Shown here: positions 49,205-61,800 of the stretch, piece by piece
Numbering within the stretch: the stretch's first letter is position 1
Layout of the letters: every line of letters starts with the position of its first letter
Assembly: GCA_016584305.1 (NCBI GenBank)
Contig: JACEEZ010006444.1
Coordinates: 505,001-569,000, forward strand
DNA length: 64,000 nt
From: Chionoecetes opilio
Taxonomy: Eukaryota > Arthropoda > Malacostraca > Decapoda > Majidae
Direction of reading: 5' to 3'
The notes under the pieces: generated by a model
What the model was told of the DNA's origin: nothing
Seen by the model: the letters and a program-made list of their open reading frames with translations, nothing else
Databases searched by the model: none
Program-made: the position numbers and the translations under genes

Positions 49205-49775
49205 AGTCCCTTGCTGCTCCCACCGAGTTGAGGTTGGGGTAATAGCAGGTAAGGGTGCCTGTCATTACCTCTTAACCTCCGTGTGGTGAGGTGGCTACGA
49301 CCGTGGCCACCGAGATGACAAGGCCTGATGCATCGCCCGTGACGTCACACCATGTACACCCCACCCACTCCGCTCCCCGTACAAGTTTACCGACCTAATA
49401 TAATGTTTATCAGTATAAAATATATACTGTTATCTTTGGAAATGTTTGTTCTATAATCTCATCATCTCATGTCATGTCATCTCGGTGGCCACGCTACGAC
49501 GCCCTGTCCAAGGGTTCGAATCCGACAAGGTACTTTTTATACAATTTGTCTCAATTGAAAAAAGGGTAACGATGAAATTTAACGATAGCAATTAATGATG
49601 ATATTGTAATAAAATGAATAAAAATCATGATAGTTTCACTTTTTCTTCACTAATTTGCATATAATGAAGTTTGATATTCCTTCCTCGCGTATAGAACATT
49701 AAAGGAATCTTTGTTTCAATATTCTACTATCTATCAACCTCCATTTCTGTCTAATTATCTTTTTGTTTAGGTATG
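49205..49775. other. Unassigned sequence with an 18-bp inverted repeat
   Basis: CGTGGCCACCGAGATGAC (49302-49319) is perfectly complementary to 49476-49493. A pol III B-box-like GGTTCGAATCC occurs at 49513-49523 without a matching T-stem, so no tRNA is called. Confidence 0.55.
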
Positions 49776-49885
49776 AACGTATGTATGTATGAATAACAAC
49801 GCTATATACTATACTACCATACTTTACTATATACTACAATACTACTACTAAACAACTACTATACTATACTATACTAAACTACTGC
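49776..49885. repeat. Degenerate ACTAT/ACTAC repeat
   Basis: TACTATACTATACTA-like units after a short GTAT run. Confidence 0.85.
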
Positions 49886-50029
49886 ACCGGCTGACTCTGT
49901 ACCTGCCCCGAGCCCCTTAGTACTGCAAGGCGCCACCTGGGGATAATTATCGCTAATAAACGACCGCCTCGGGACCCAGATAGGACAGATTACTACGGCT
50001 GACTGTACTCCCGTGTGTGTGTAAAATGG

Positions 50030-50039
50030 GGGGGGGGAA

Positions 50040-50078
<39 letters not shown>

Positions 50079-50508
50079 AGAAGAGAGCAGGAAGAGAAAA
50101 GAGAGAGAGAAGAAAAGAGAGAAGAGGAGAAGAGAGGAGGGGGGAGAGAGAGAGAGAGAAGAGAGAGGAGAAGAGAGAGAGAGAGAGAGGTCAGTAAGGC
50201 TACACATAGGGCAAAAATGTTTAAGTGTAGGCGTTGGTGACCTTCGGATGACCTGGTGGTGGGGGGACAAAGCCCCTTTTAGAGGTTTACGCAGAACTAG
50301 GGTCACAGAGGTCATCTTTAAAGGGACTGCTTATTATTTTGGGGTTGGTAAGGTCAGATAATGCAGATAATTTTGACGTATTAGAGATAGGTTACCCTAG
50401 GGATACGTAGCAAATAGAAAAAAAGGGAATTATCTCTCGAATACTTTGTAAGATACTTGTGTGTGTGTGTGCATGTGTGGAGAGAGAGAAGAGAGAGAGG
50501 AGAGAGAG

Positions 50509-50601
<93 letters not shown>

Positions 50602-50746
50602 AGAGAGATTATAATGCCAAAAAGGGGGAAATGTAAACCCGGCATCACAGAGGTCTGAGTGCCAGAGGTTAATGACAGAAAGAGAGAGACAGAGACAGAC
50701 AGAAAGAGAGAGACACACACACAAAAAAGGAAGAGAGAGAGAGAAA

Positions 50747-50777
<31 letters not shown>

Positions 50778-51015
50778 AGGAGAGGGGAGAAGAGAGAAAA
50801 GAGAAGAGAGAGGAGAAAAGAAGAGCGAGGGGAGAAAAGGGGGAAGGAGACAGACAGAGACAGACCCGAGACAGCAGAGACAGACAAAGAGAGACAGACA
50901 GAGAGAGAAAGAGAGAGATACAGATTGATTGATTGTAATGCCAAAGAAAGGGGAAATGTACCAGACATCAGTCGCATGACAGAGAGAGAGAGAGACGGGG
51001 GGGAAGGGGAGAGAG

Positions 51016-51052
<37 letters not shown>

Positions 51053-51095
51053 AGAGAGAGGAGAGAGAGAGGAGAGGAGAGAGAGAGAGAGAGAG
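50030..51095. repeat. GA-rich block with a duplicated ~50-bp unique segment
   Basis: GA tracts at 50040-50190, 50480-50607, 50680-50920 and 50980-51095. TAATGCCAAAAAGGGGGAAA, TGTA and GGCATCACAGAGG-like sequence at 50611-50660 recurs at about 50936-50985, so GA plus unique block has been duplicated. Confidence 0.9.
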
Positions 51096-52299
51096 CATTG
51101 AGATAGAAACACAATAATGACCGTCCGAGGGGGACCTGTTGCGTCGCTTTTAAATGTGAAAAAATCGTGAAAAAAAAAGCGAAAAAAAAAATGTGGACTA
51201 TTTCATCATTCCTCGTAAAGGGAATGGAGAAGGGCGTATAGAGCATGCTATTCAACTGGGTGGACGAGACTAGGTGAAGGGTGGACGGCTGTCTTGGGGG
51301 GGACAGGTGGGGGGACGAGATATGCCCACGTGTCAGTATAAATTCGTTTTTTTTTCTGATTTTGAATTTTTGATACCTAATGAGGATTGGGGCTGAGAAC
51401 TGAGTGGTATGGCGGGCAGAACAGACCTGCAGGTACGAATGTCCCACTTGATTACAAACACTTTACTTTGATGTAGGAAAAACCTTTGGGTTATATTTTC
51501 CAGAGACCGACCTCCAACCTGTGGATCTTATCCCTTTTTTAGATGATGGAAACTGATCATTAGATGCCCTATTTGGGGCTTTTCCCGTGTAATATTCTCA
51601 AAAAAACAGGGTTTCAAAAAACATTTGGCCCTCCCCTGCAGATGGGTTGCCCTGCTTGATACTCAGGAAAAACAAGGACTAGCTTTGGCAAAAAACACCA
51701 TGTTTTTTTTAGATGCCACATTATATATGTGTGGTAAACCCCCTTTCTCAAGTTTATTTTTTAAACAAGGCAAAGAAAAAAAAATGTTTTTCCGAATTTT
51801 GATCCTACAACGGGGTTTCACTTGAATTCTTGAGCCTCGTTTAGTGTAGCAGACAATTGCACAACAGCAAACATTGATTTTTTTTTCTTTAAGGAAAAAA
51901 GGGTTGTTTTCTGGGTTACCAAAAATAACGATATTTGGCACTTTACATTGTTTCATGAAGAAAAATGCATTTTCTCTGGAATCCTAACTATGTTTTTTTG
52001 TTTTTGTTAATTTATGTCCCTTAAACGATGTGTTATTATACAGAAAAACATGTAACTGAAATGAAAATTGTGAAACTGCTTTTTTTCCCACCCATCTATT
52101 TTTAGAATGAATAGTCATAATGATATAGAATTCACAAGTCAAGAGCCTGAGATTTTAGAGATTTAAAAAATTGAGGTGGACAGCTTTTTCCAAATAAACC
52201 ACTAGAGGGGGACGACATCAAAAACGATTAAAGAGCCCTGGCATGGAGGAGGGGACTCAGAGGTTTTTCTTTTTCATTTTTTCAACGCTTCACAAAACA
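51096..52299. other. Unassigned AT-rich sequence
   Basis: No gene recognised. From about 51480 to 51960 homopolymer runs are unusually common, as in the block at 53190. Confidence 0.45.
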
Positions 52300-52870
52300 T
52301 TAGGAGTCAGTTTGTCCGTTATTCATTTGTTATACACGTTGTTTATATGTGACTTCATGGAGGATACTTATTTTTGAGGTCCTGTCTGAGTGTCTGAGTG
52401 TCATCGAAACTGAATATAAAAAAAAAACTTCAAAAACAAGACTGAAGATGTCAGATACAAATACTAAAATAACTTAAAAGATAAATAAAAGGAAAGACTA
52501 CGCAGTGACCCAACAATAACAAGGTGGGAGTAGCTGTTTGAGTTGGTGTGATTGCTGGAGTTACTAATTCATTTGTTACACGTTGTTCATTTCTGATTTG
52601 ATGCAGGTTAATTATTTCTAACCCCTTGATGTCCAGAATGTAATTTGTATTGTAATATAACCGCCATTCGAGAATTTTAATGAACATAAGCAATATTATA
52701 TAGATATGACCTGTTTAGTATCCTTGTCCATTAGCTAATTTGGTATATTTAGTTACTTTTCGTAGTTTCATGGCTAATAACAAACGATTTTATATAGCAA
52801 AGGAAAGATCTGGGCGTGAAGGGGCTAAGGTCCTCTCTGAGTGTCTGAGTGTCATAAGTGGATATCTGAG
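52300..52870 (+). repeat. ~240-bp tandem duplication, second copy split by a MITE
   Basis: ATTCATTTGTTATACACGTT, TATTTTTGA and GGTCCTGTCTGAGTGTCTGA at 52321-52400 recur as ATTCATTTGTTACACGTTGT (52568), TATTTCTAA and, after the MITE, GGTCCTCTCTGAGTGTCTGA (52829). The first copy is therefore the unoccupied paralogue of the insertion site. Confidence 0.85.
52618..52828 (-). mobile_element. TTAA MITE (family T), copy F
   Basis: CTAA at both ends (decayed or variant TTAA), ACCTGTTTAGTATCCTTGTC interior, GGGCGTGAAGGGG right end. Inserted in the second half of the 240-bp duplication. Confidence 0.88.
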
Positions 52871-53189
52871 TGGGTGTAATTACTGGAAGGGTCATGTAAC
52901 TTATATCATAACAACAAAACACTCTTTAAACTTGATTGAAAAAAATACATCTATGCACATTACCTGTCCTACACGACGGTTTTTTTTTATATTCATCTTT
53001 TTATTTACCTTTTAAAATTTTTTATTTATTTTTTCCCAACCCTTTTCTATCTTTTCGTCTTCTGTCTCTTTATTTTTCTTCATCTCTTTATCTATCTTTT
53101 ACTTTTACTTATATTTTATCTATCTTTTCGTCTTCTATGTATCTTCTATCTCTTTATTTATTTATCTCCTACACGTCCAGTATGAAATA
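52871..53189. other. T-rich unassigned sequence
   Basis: CTTTATCTATCTTTT-like degenerate pyrimidine repeats at 53040-53165. No gene recognised. Confidence 0.45.
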
Positions 53190-53988
53190 CAAATAGGGCG
53201 ATTGGTCCAGTTTTTTTTGGTCACCCATGTTTACGTAGGGTTAGAAATTCGTTGTTATGTATTTTATGTACAAAAAGGTCCTTGACCCAAAACCCGGCCA
53301 TTTTTTGAAGTAAATGCCCCGGGCGGGGGGGAAGTTTTTCCCCTTATGTTTTCCTTTGGGGGAAATATCTCAGGTTGGGAAAATGCAGGGATGGAAACCC
53401 GGAAAAAGGTTTGCTTAGGCCCGGAATGGCCCCCCCAAAATCTTTAAAAACCACCAGCGCGAAAATGCCCATTTGGTGGGGTACATTGTTGAAATTTGAT
53501 CGGACTTCTTACTTGGCTTCATGTGGGGTTTTGAACGACCTAAATTTAAAACGCCCAATGTGTCCCCGGCCCTAAAAAAAAAAATAATATGAAGCATTTT
53601 TATAGTTTAATTTATTAAAAAAAACCCAATTATCAAAAAAAAAAATCATATATTTTTAAATATTTTATTATTAGATTTGACTTTTTTTTAGGAAACAAAA
53701 ATTGGTATGATTTTCCAAATTAGCTTTGGCTACACCGTTATCTGTCTATAAAATAATAAAAAATTAAAAAATATCATCCACCACGGGGGGTACAAAAAAA
53801 AATATATAAAAAAGGCTTTGCATTTTCCCAAAAACCCAAAAAAACTTTTGTAATTTGGGGAAATTTTCCCCCCGATAATCAACCCACAAAAAACCCAGTC
53901 CCGAAAATGACCCCAGTCTATTTTAAAACTATTTTCTATATTCAAAATTATCTCAGTCTGAGATTTTTTGCGGTGCCCTGATTAATTT

Positions 53989-53989
<1 letters not shown>

Positions 53990-54033
<44 letters not shown>
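53990..54033. repeat. 44-bp poly-G run
   Basis: An uninterrupted run of 44 G, the only one in the window. Probably a sequencing or assembly artefact. Confidence 0.9.
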
Positions 54034-54034
<1 letters not shown>

Positions 54035-54807
54035 GGCTTAAAACTAAAAGTAAACCCTGTTAGTTGGCGCCACATAAAACTTATTATAAAAGGTATTGTG
54101 GCGCATCTAAAAATTTTAAAGACTTGGATGGGGTAGCCCAGTAAGTGGCGAGTTTTCGGATATCGGGGGTAATCTAACGTCGGGTTTTTTTTTCTTTCAG
54201 GGAGAGGGCCCGGGGCCGTTTTTTTCGAGGCGAAAGGGGGGCGGAAGATTGAACCTGAAGTTCCGGAAGGGGAATCCTGGTGAAAGCAAAAAAGTCCCCC
54301 ACTCTCTGAACAAAAAAAAGGGCCCCGGGCAAAAGTTTTTGGAAAGGCCCCTTTGGGTTTTGGAGCAGCCCCAGTTAGAAACTTTTTTTCCAATTCAAAA
54401 AGGATAGTCCAAGAAGGCGCAGTTGAATTTCCCTTTTATTCCAAATTATCCCAAAAGGGCTTGTAGTTTCCGATTTCCCACTCCAAAAAAAACACCTAGC
54501 TATTTGGGACCAAATGCGCTAAAAGGGTTCTTCATTTGGATACGGGGCGATGCGGGGGGGGGCGGACGGGATCATCACGGGAAGAGACAGGTCAACTTAA
54601 AACGGTCTACGATGATAAATCCCATTTTTTCCCAAAGGTGCTTCAAAACCCAAAAAAAAGGCAGCCCCGTACCCGTGAAACAGTTGTTTTGGCCCCTTTG
54701 AACTTGGGCAAAAAGGGACAATAAGAGATGCGGGCCGAAAGTTTCCGAAAATGATGGGGAGAGTTTTGGCATCACCTACACGAGATAGGGTTGCACTGGG
54801 GGGCTCA

Positions 54808-55296
54808 CTACCCTTCTCCGGTTTTATGGGAAAAAAACACACGGCCCCAAAAAAACCCAAGTAGAAACTGACATTGAAGAAAATATCGGGGAAAAAAAAT
54901 GAAATGATACGATGTAAATTCAATTTCATTCGCAATGACTTGTTTTAAACCCAAAAAAGGATTTTTCCCAAATAGTTGATGTTCCCAAACGAATTCCTGT
55001 CTTGATACATTTTCAGTTGATGTTGTGACCCCAACAAAAAGAATCGGGCCCCACGCACATTCCCAAAGGAGTTTGGAGAATCCCCTCATCTTCTTAAAGG
55101 AAAAACACCGTGTATATTTGACCCCCGATAATCTGCCCAAAGCGAAAAGATTCCCTGCGGGAGTGGGGTAAAACCTGAAAGCAGAATAAAAGCATTTGAA
55201 CGAACGGGACGTTTTAAAAGGGTAAATTGGGGCGTGCAGCACTTCACTGCGACCCCAAGTCAAAGTGCTCATTAAATAAACTTTGGGCCGCCTCAC
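54808..55296 (-). other. Unidentified ORF on the minus strand
   Basis: 162 codons, containing LMSTLTWGRSEVLHAPIYPF and TTSTENVSRQEFVWEHQLFG. No family recognised. The opposite strand is also partly open, so coding status is undecided. Confidence 0.2.
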
Positions 55297-56583
55297 CCAA
55301 GCAAAAACTCACTTCAGATTAGGGAAATTTAAGAACCAGAATCTCTTCGTGTATTTCTGCATACTTTGTTTTTGCGGGAGGGGGGGGTTTAGTCTGCGCG
55401 TCCCACCGACAATTTTGGTATGGTCGATGGCTCAAGATATCATAAATGCGTAAAACCGGGGGGTTACCATCAAAACCCCCAATTCGAAGCAGTCCTATTT
55501 CCTGGGTCATAAAACGCTCCCCGGGGTTTAATAAACAGGGGGTAAATAAAGGAATTTTTTGAATCGCCTCGGGAAACGGATGTTCGTACAAAAATTTCCC
55601 TGGAAAAAATCGGGGACAGCGCTTGCATGGGAAAAAAATTAGCAAGTGTGGAGAAAGATACAGTACCACTTCCGCCACTTTGGGGGAAACCTTTCCGGCC
55701 CCGACTGTTATTAGTTTTTCGATAAAATCGACAGGCTAGGGGGAATCGCTGAGTGGTGGGGGAACATCGCATGCTTTCCAAGGGGAATCTTTCGCCCAAA
55801 ACCAAATTCCCCCCCCCCCTTTCTTTGTTTGCCCCCCCAAAACCTCCACGGCAGTATCCAAAGCAGATAAGAAGCGATCACCCCGTCACCCAGCGATTAA
55901 ATCCAATATAAAATTTTGGGAAACAAAGGAGGGCCCACCTGAAAAATTCAAGCCTGCAGTTTCTTTTGACACTCTTCCCAGGGGGCAAAATCCCTGGCAG
56001 CCCCCCGAAATAACGTATGGATTTTTGGATCGCATGTGGAACCAGGGCGACCAGACAACGTTCTTTGGGCCCGGGTTTTTAACATCATGACTAGAGATGG
56101 GTTCGGGGTGAGGGAAGATGTATTTGGGTACCCCCCGGACTAAAAAAAGGCCCCCTGCCACAGAAATGGAAACAGGGAAAAAAATCCTAGAGAAGCTTTA
56201 AAACCTCATGTAATAACTTCAGCTTAAAGGCGTTAATCCCGGTGGTGCTGGGAACCGGGGCACTTTTTGTTTAAGGCGCCCCGGAAAATAGAATGGAAAG
56301 ATGTCATCAAATAGGGAAAGAATCGGGGCCTTTAAATGGGGAATTCCATCCCCAATCTGTAACTTCATGTCGAGCTTTGGGGAAAAAATTTTTGGGAGAT
56401 GCAGGCCTTCGGGATGAGTGTTGAGTCGGGGAGAAATCGCTAAAGGGGGTTCCCATCAACGGGGGTTCGGAAGGCAAGAAATTTACAACCGTTCTGTCCC
56501 GATCCAAAAAGGGGATGAAACAAAGGGGCCCTAATGGCTTTCTTTTGGAAGGGCTTCCGGGGTGGGGATAGAAAGAAATCATT

Positions 56584-57423
56584 TTGAAAAGGGCCCCCAA
56601 AGTTTTGCCCCCCCCAATGACCCCCCCAAAATTCCCCAGCATCAAGGAGGTTTTTTGCCAGGGACTCCGCTGTTTCCCTTTCGAGGATGTTTCAGTGTAC
56701 GAGTTTTTGACTTGTTCGCGAAATACCTACATTTTCTGCAAACCAAAAAGGAGACCTGGGGGGCTTCTGGATGAGGTTATGTATGGTAGAAAAACCCCTG
56801 CGGGGGTTGTTTTCTTTGGCGGTTTAGAAAAGGGGCAAATGGATCCCTTCATTTGGGCTTTTGGTCAGAAGAGTGATCCCTTGGTTTTTCCCCAATAAAA
56901 CAAGGTGAACTTTTTTTTAAAAATACTCCCCAGTTTTACTATGCACAGATGACCCCAACTCCACGAAACATCCCCCGAGTTGTACAGGCATTAAATAAAG
57001 GTTTTACTCCCGTACAGTTAGACCGGGGAAAAATCCTTTTGCCAGAATCGCTGTTGATCAGACAACAAAAGGGAAAAACAGTCAAAAAAGATACGAAAAA
57101 ACAGTTTGGAGGAACACGAGGTTTTATTTTCTTCGAAAAGGGGGTTTTGGGGTCACGAACTACAACCCTGCAGAAAAATCGGGCTGCTGCACTGAGGCAA
57201 CTACGAGAAACTACCCTTGTGAATGAAAACCCACACACCCTCACCCCAAAGGGCCCCCCGACTTGTCTATTTCCCTCGCATCAAACGGATGAGTCTGGCG
57301 CCCCCGCTATCTGGATCTACGGGAAAAAGGGAAGGGGAAAATTTCCATTTCGCCGATGATCCGTCATTTTCTTCTCAGTATATCAAAGGGGAAAGCGGCC
57401 CTGGGGGGAAAGGGACGTTTTAA
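56584..57423 (+). other. Unidentified coding-like stretch in several frames
   Basis: Consecutive protein-like pieces on one strand: IKEVFCQGLRCFPFEDVSVY and LLDEVMYGRKTPAGVVFFGG (frame of 56584), then TPRNIPRVVQALNKGFTPVQ and LRQLRETTLVNENPHTLT (frame of 56949), then ENFHFADDPSFSSQYIKGES (frame of 57223). A WIYGxxGxGK-like string at about 57312-57341 resembles a nucleotide-binding loop, but no partner motif was found. This may be one gene broken by sequence errors. Identity unknown. Confidence 0.25.
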
Positions 57424-58887
57424 TGACCTCCCTCAACCCCCTGCAAAAGGGGGGAAGCGGCGTATCAAAGTTCCAAAAAAAGCTTAAAGGGGGCCCAGGT
57501 TTTTATGACACAGGAAAAAAAAGGCAAACCCTTGAAGACCTTGGTAAGATAAGAAAAAAAGTTGTGAAGGCCAAAAAAAAGGGTTTCTTTCCCTGAGAGC
57601 TAAAAGGGGACAACTGTTTGCCACCATGATACTCATCGCCAAAACAAGGAACCCTTTGGGCATGCCAAAAAAGTCCCTTTCACCCCCCTAGGGCCCCCAC
57701 CATTTGGTTTTTTGGGAAACGTTTATTTGGGCAATGAAAAAAAAAAAGAAAAAAAGTTTTCACTTGGGGAAACAAGGGGAAAGGGCCCTTTTGGGAACCA
57801 AACCATAACCCTTGACAAGCGAAATGCAACAATAATTTGATCGATGGCTCTCATACAAAAGAGGGATGGCCGGGGGGCAAAGACACGTTCGAAGAAAATC
57901 TGACCGCATCCTTGCTAAACGGTTCACGCTGGTCAAAGGGAGTGAGCGCCCTCAGGGTTTTTTTGACCCATAAAACCGAAAAATCCATCAAAAAGCCCGC
58001 CCGAGCGTGGGGGAAACCCCCGGTTTTAAAGAAGGGATTAGTTTTTAGGGGAGATCAGACCCCCACACCAAAATTTTGAACTGGCGGCGTCCCTTGTTTT
58101 CAGCCCCCCAAAGGAAAAAACTGGTTTTGTTTCTGGCGGAGGGCGGGGGAAACATGAAACAAATTCGCGCAAAAACTAGGCCCAAAAGAAAAAATGTATG
58201 TCACCCCTGGGAAAAAAAATCTGGTATGACCCCCGATAGGTGGAAAATTGGTGCAAGCACTCGAAGTAGCCACGGGGAAAAGGGAAACAGACACCCCGTT
58301 TGTTTCTCACGCAAAGCACGCCGCTAACCCCCTAAAAGACGATCATCTTAGTGGCAGATTTAAACCGACGTTTCTGATCATCAGTCTTTATTAAACAGAA
58401 CCAGGGTAGCAGCTCTTCATCAGACGAGGGGAAAAAAAGGTTCCGGAAGGGCAGAAGATTTTACGTTGGAAAGTTGGCTGCGGGTATTTGGGGTCTGGAG
58501 GGTTTTCCGTGCATTTCCAGGGCTTCAAAGCATGGAGCGGGGTTTTGGGCACTGTTGTGCTCTGGCTAGCCCAAAGGGAAATATAAAAGGGTTTGAAGCT
58601 TTGGGGGGCGAAAAAAATCTGTATTTCAAAACATTCACAGGGGTCTGGGATTTGTGGAAGGGACCAACAGACCCCTTTAAAGCATTTCAGGGCCCCTTTA
58701 GGGGTCAGGGGTACGCCAGGGAAAAACGAAGATTGTCGGGGGGCTAATTCCCCTTTCCCTTATCAAGTTTTGGAAAAAAAGGGGGCCCGAAACGAAAATT
58801 GGGCCCAAATTTCCCCTTGTGAAGATCCTTTAGCAGCATACGCTTAGGGCCAACTATCAGGCGGCTATCTGGCGGGGCGCAAACCTT

Positions 58888-59194
58888 TTAAAACCTGCCA
58901 GACGGCCCCAGCACCATCCCGCAGGGGCATGGTTGGGGGAAATCGATGATTTGGGGGTTTTGCTCAAAATTCCCATGGATGGCGGGGGCTACCAGCTCCA
59001 GATGGGCGTTTAATCTCATCTCAAAGCACAAAGCAGAAAAGGGGGTTTTTCGACCGTCAGATTGGGTCCCGCATACTGAAAAGGGTTTAGTGCACTGTTG
59101 TTTTTGGGAAGCTACGGGATGCTCCAACATGGGCGGGGTGGGTGCTATCGTGGTCAGGATGCCAATTTACTCTGATGGGGGAAATCGATGTTAA
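58888..59194. other. Unidentified ORFs open on both strands
   Basis: The minus strand reads FEMRLNAHLELVAPAIHGNF and the plus strand WAFNLISKHKAEKGVFRPSD. I cannot decide which, if either, is coding. Confidence 0.15.
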
Positions 59195-60233
59195 CTTTTT
59201 TGTGCACTGTATATTGTATAGATATGTTGTTCTTAAATTATTAAACAGGCCAAATTGCCCTGAAAATCTTTTAGAAAGAAAAAACGGGTTTAGCAAAATG
59301 AAAAAATTTTGAAAATCCCTAGGGGGGTTATTTTTTAACCCCAAAACATGAATGTTTTAAATGGGTTTCCTCCCCCTTTTCCCTTATTGGAATAACATCG
59401 TTTGGTGTTAAAATCAGTTTCCCTACGTCTTTCCCCCAAAACCCAGTAATGAAAATAAATATAATTTGGGGGCCATTTTGAAATCCAAGATGGCCACCCC
59501 CAAAATGCAGATTTTTCCCCAAATTAAAAAATTCCCCCCCGTTTAGATATCGTATGTTTTTGTAAAATCCTCTCCGTACGACATTCCTAACTTTCGGTTT
59601 TCTTTAGAATTTGATAAGCCAGCGGGCGGCCTAAGTCATTTTATGCCTCCCTTCCCTATTTTTTTTTAAACTGGGGTGGATGAATTTTTTTTTGTACTTT
59701 TTGAGGTTTTTTTTATAGACAGAAAAAAAACGGGTTGTTGGTTTGCAAAAAGCATTTAATTTTGGGAAAATCCAAACCAAAGGGTTGTTTCACTAAAAAA
59801 AGTTAACAATTAATTTAAAAAAATATTGAAAAAAAAAGATTTTTTTTCGATAATTGATTTTTTTTAATAATTAATTATAACAAAAAGCCTTTTTTATTTT
59901 TTTTTTATTTAGGGCGGTTTAAAAATTTTGGGCGTTAAATTTGTGTTTAAAACCCCACACGATGCTATTATGAAGTCCCAGATCACGTGCCAAAAAATTT
60001 TACCCCACCAAATGGGCATTTTTTGCGCTGGGGTGGGGGTTTTAAAGATTCGGCCATTCCCGGGCACTAAGCTACCGTTTTCAGATGTCCATCAAAAACC
60101 CTTTTTGACCCCCTTAAGGGCATTTGGGTTTTAAAGGAAAATAAAAAGAGAATTTCCCCCCGCCGGGAAACAATTACTTTTGGTCCCGGCTTTAAGGGAC
60201 TATATGTTTTTAAACTTATCTTCCCCCGTCCCC

Positions 60234-60790
60234 TATGAGGGTAGAGGAGAGGGGAGAGGAGGGGAGGGGACCGAGAGAAGGAGAGAGGAGGGGGAAGGAA
60301 AGAGGGGGGGAGAAACCCGGGGGGGAACGGGGGGAGGGGGGACGAGGGGGGGGAAAACCGAGAGAGAGGAGCGAGAGAGAGGGGATTTTTTGGATTTAGG
60401 TTGGGAAAAAAGGAATGAATAATTTCCGGAAAACCCGGAAAAACCAAGGAGGGAAAAAAATTAAAAAAAAAGAGGGGGGAGGAGAGAGATGGGGAAGGGG
60501 AAGGGAGATGGAAGGGGGAGAGGGAGCGGGGAGAGAGAGGAGGAGACGAGAAGGGGAGAGGGTGGTGGAGATGGAGAGACGGAGAGAGAGAGAGAAGGAA
60601 AAAGAGAGAAAGGAGGTTTTGAAGGGAAAGAAAAAAAGGAACTTCCCGGAAAAATCGAAAAGGAAAAAAAAAGAGGGGAGAGAAAGAGGGGGAAAGATTG
60701 GGGGAAAAAAAAGGGGGGGGAAAAGAGAGAGAGACCAAAAAAAAAAAAAAAAAAGGGGGAGGAGAGGGAAAAAAGGGGAAAAGAAAAGGG
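60234..60790. repeat. Corrupted purine-rich (GA/GGGA) tract
   Basis: GA-type repeat overlaid with G6-9 and A10-18 runs, unlike the clean GA tracts elsewhere. Confidence 0.8.
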
Positions 60791-61159
60791 GGGGGAATCA
60801 CTTTAAAAATGAAAAATCACAAATTTGGGTTTTTGGGAATATTTTATATTATATATTTTTATTTTTTTAAAATTTTTTCTTAATTTTTAATTTTTTTATT
60901 TTCATTTTTTTAACAACTTAAGCCAAATTTTTAACACCCCCACCTAGGGTTTTTGGCACCTTGCACGCGGGTCTGATCAAGTAATGGCACCGTGGCACTG
61001 CTTCTCGGGTCCCCCTTTTCCCCCGATTTTATCCCAAATTTTACTGAGATTTTGTTTTAAGTACCTCAGAAACACAGTAATCCCCCTCGCTTTTCTATGA
61101 AACCCCCCTCAAAAATCTGCACCCCGCCCCCTTTCAAATTTATTAGACATACTTTTCGG
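60791..61159. other. Unassigned AT-rich, homopolymer-rich sequence
   Basis: Nothing recognised. Confidence 0.4.
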
Positions 61160-61800
61160 GAAACACCCCCTGCAACAATAAGCACCAGGGAGGGAAAATA
61201 ATCACCAGGCAGGGGGAAAAAAGTCACCCGGCAGGGTTTTTGTCACCCAAACAGAGATATAAGCACCCAAAAAAAAAAAAAAAATAAGTCACCAGGGCAG
61301 GGATATAAGCACCAAGCCGGGGAAATAAGTCAAACCAAATTTTGAGAAAAAAAGGGAATGGTAGAGAAATAAGTCACCAGATAGAGAAATAAGTAACCAG
61401 ATAGAGGGAAAAAGGTTTTACCAGGTTTAAAAAAAATAAACACCCGGTAGAAGGGAAAAAAGTCCCCGGGGTTTGAGAAATAAGTCAAAGGCAGAGGGAA
61501 AAAAGGGACCAGGGAGAGATATAAGTCACCCAAAAAAAAAATAAGTACCCTTTTGAGAAAAAAAGTCACCAGTTAGAGAAATAAGTCACCAGATAGAGAA
61601 ATAAGTCACCTGGTAGATAAATAAGTCACCAGATAAAAGGGAAATAAAAAAAAACCCCGATAGGAAAATTTAAATCACCCAAAAAATAAAAAAGTCACCC
61701 GTTAGAAAATAAGTCACCAAAGGGAAAAGAAATAAGTCACCCGGGGGAAAAAAGAAATAAGGGCACCAGGGAGAGAAATAAACACCTGGGAGAAAAAATA
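61160..61800 (+). repeat. 20-bp minisatellite, about 30 units, error-rich
   Basis: The unit AGTCACCAGATAGAGAAATA is clean at 61564-61640. Elsewhere it is distorted by A, G and C run expansions (AAGTCACCCAAAAAAAAAAT and GGGGGAAAAAAGTCACCCGG types). Confidence 0.9.

Noticed and set aside
49513..49523. GGTTCGAATCC B box suggesting a tRNA gene or SINE
   Set aside because: The flanking bases do not form a T-stem and no A box is found at the right distance.
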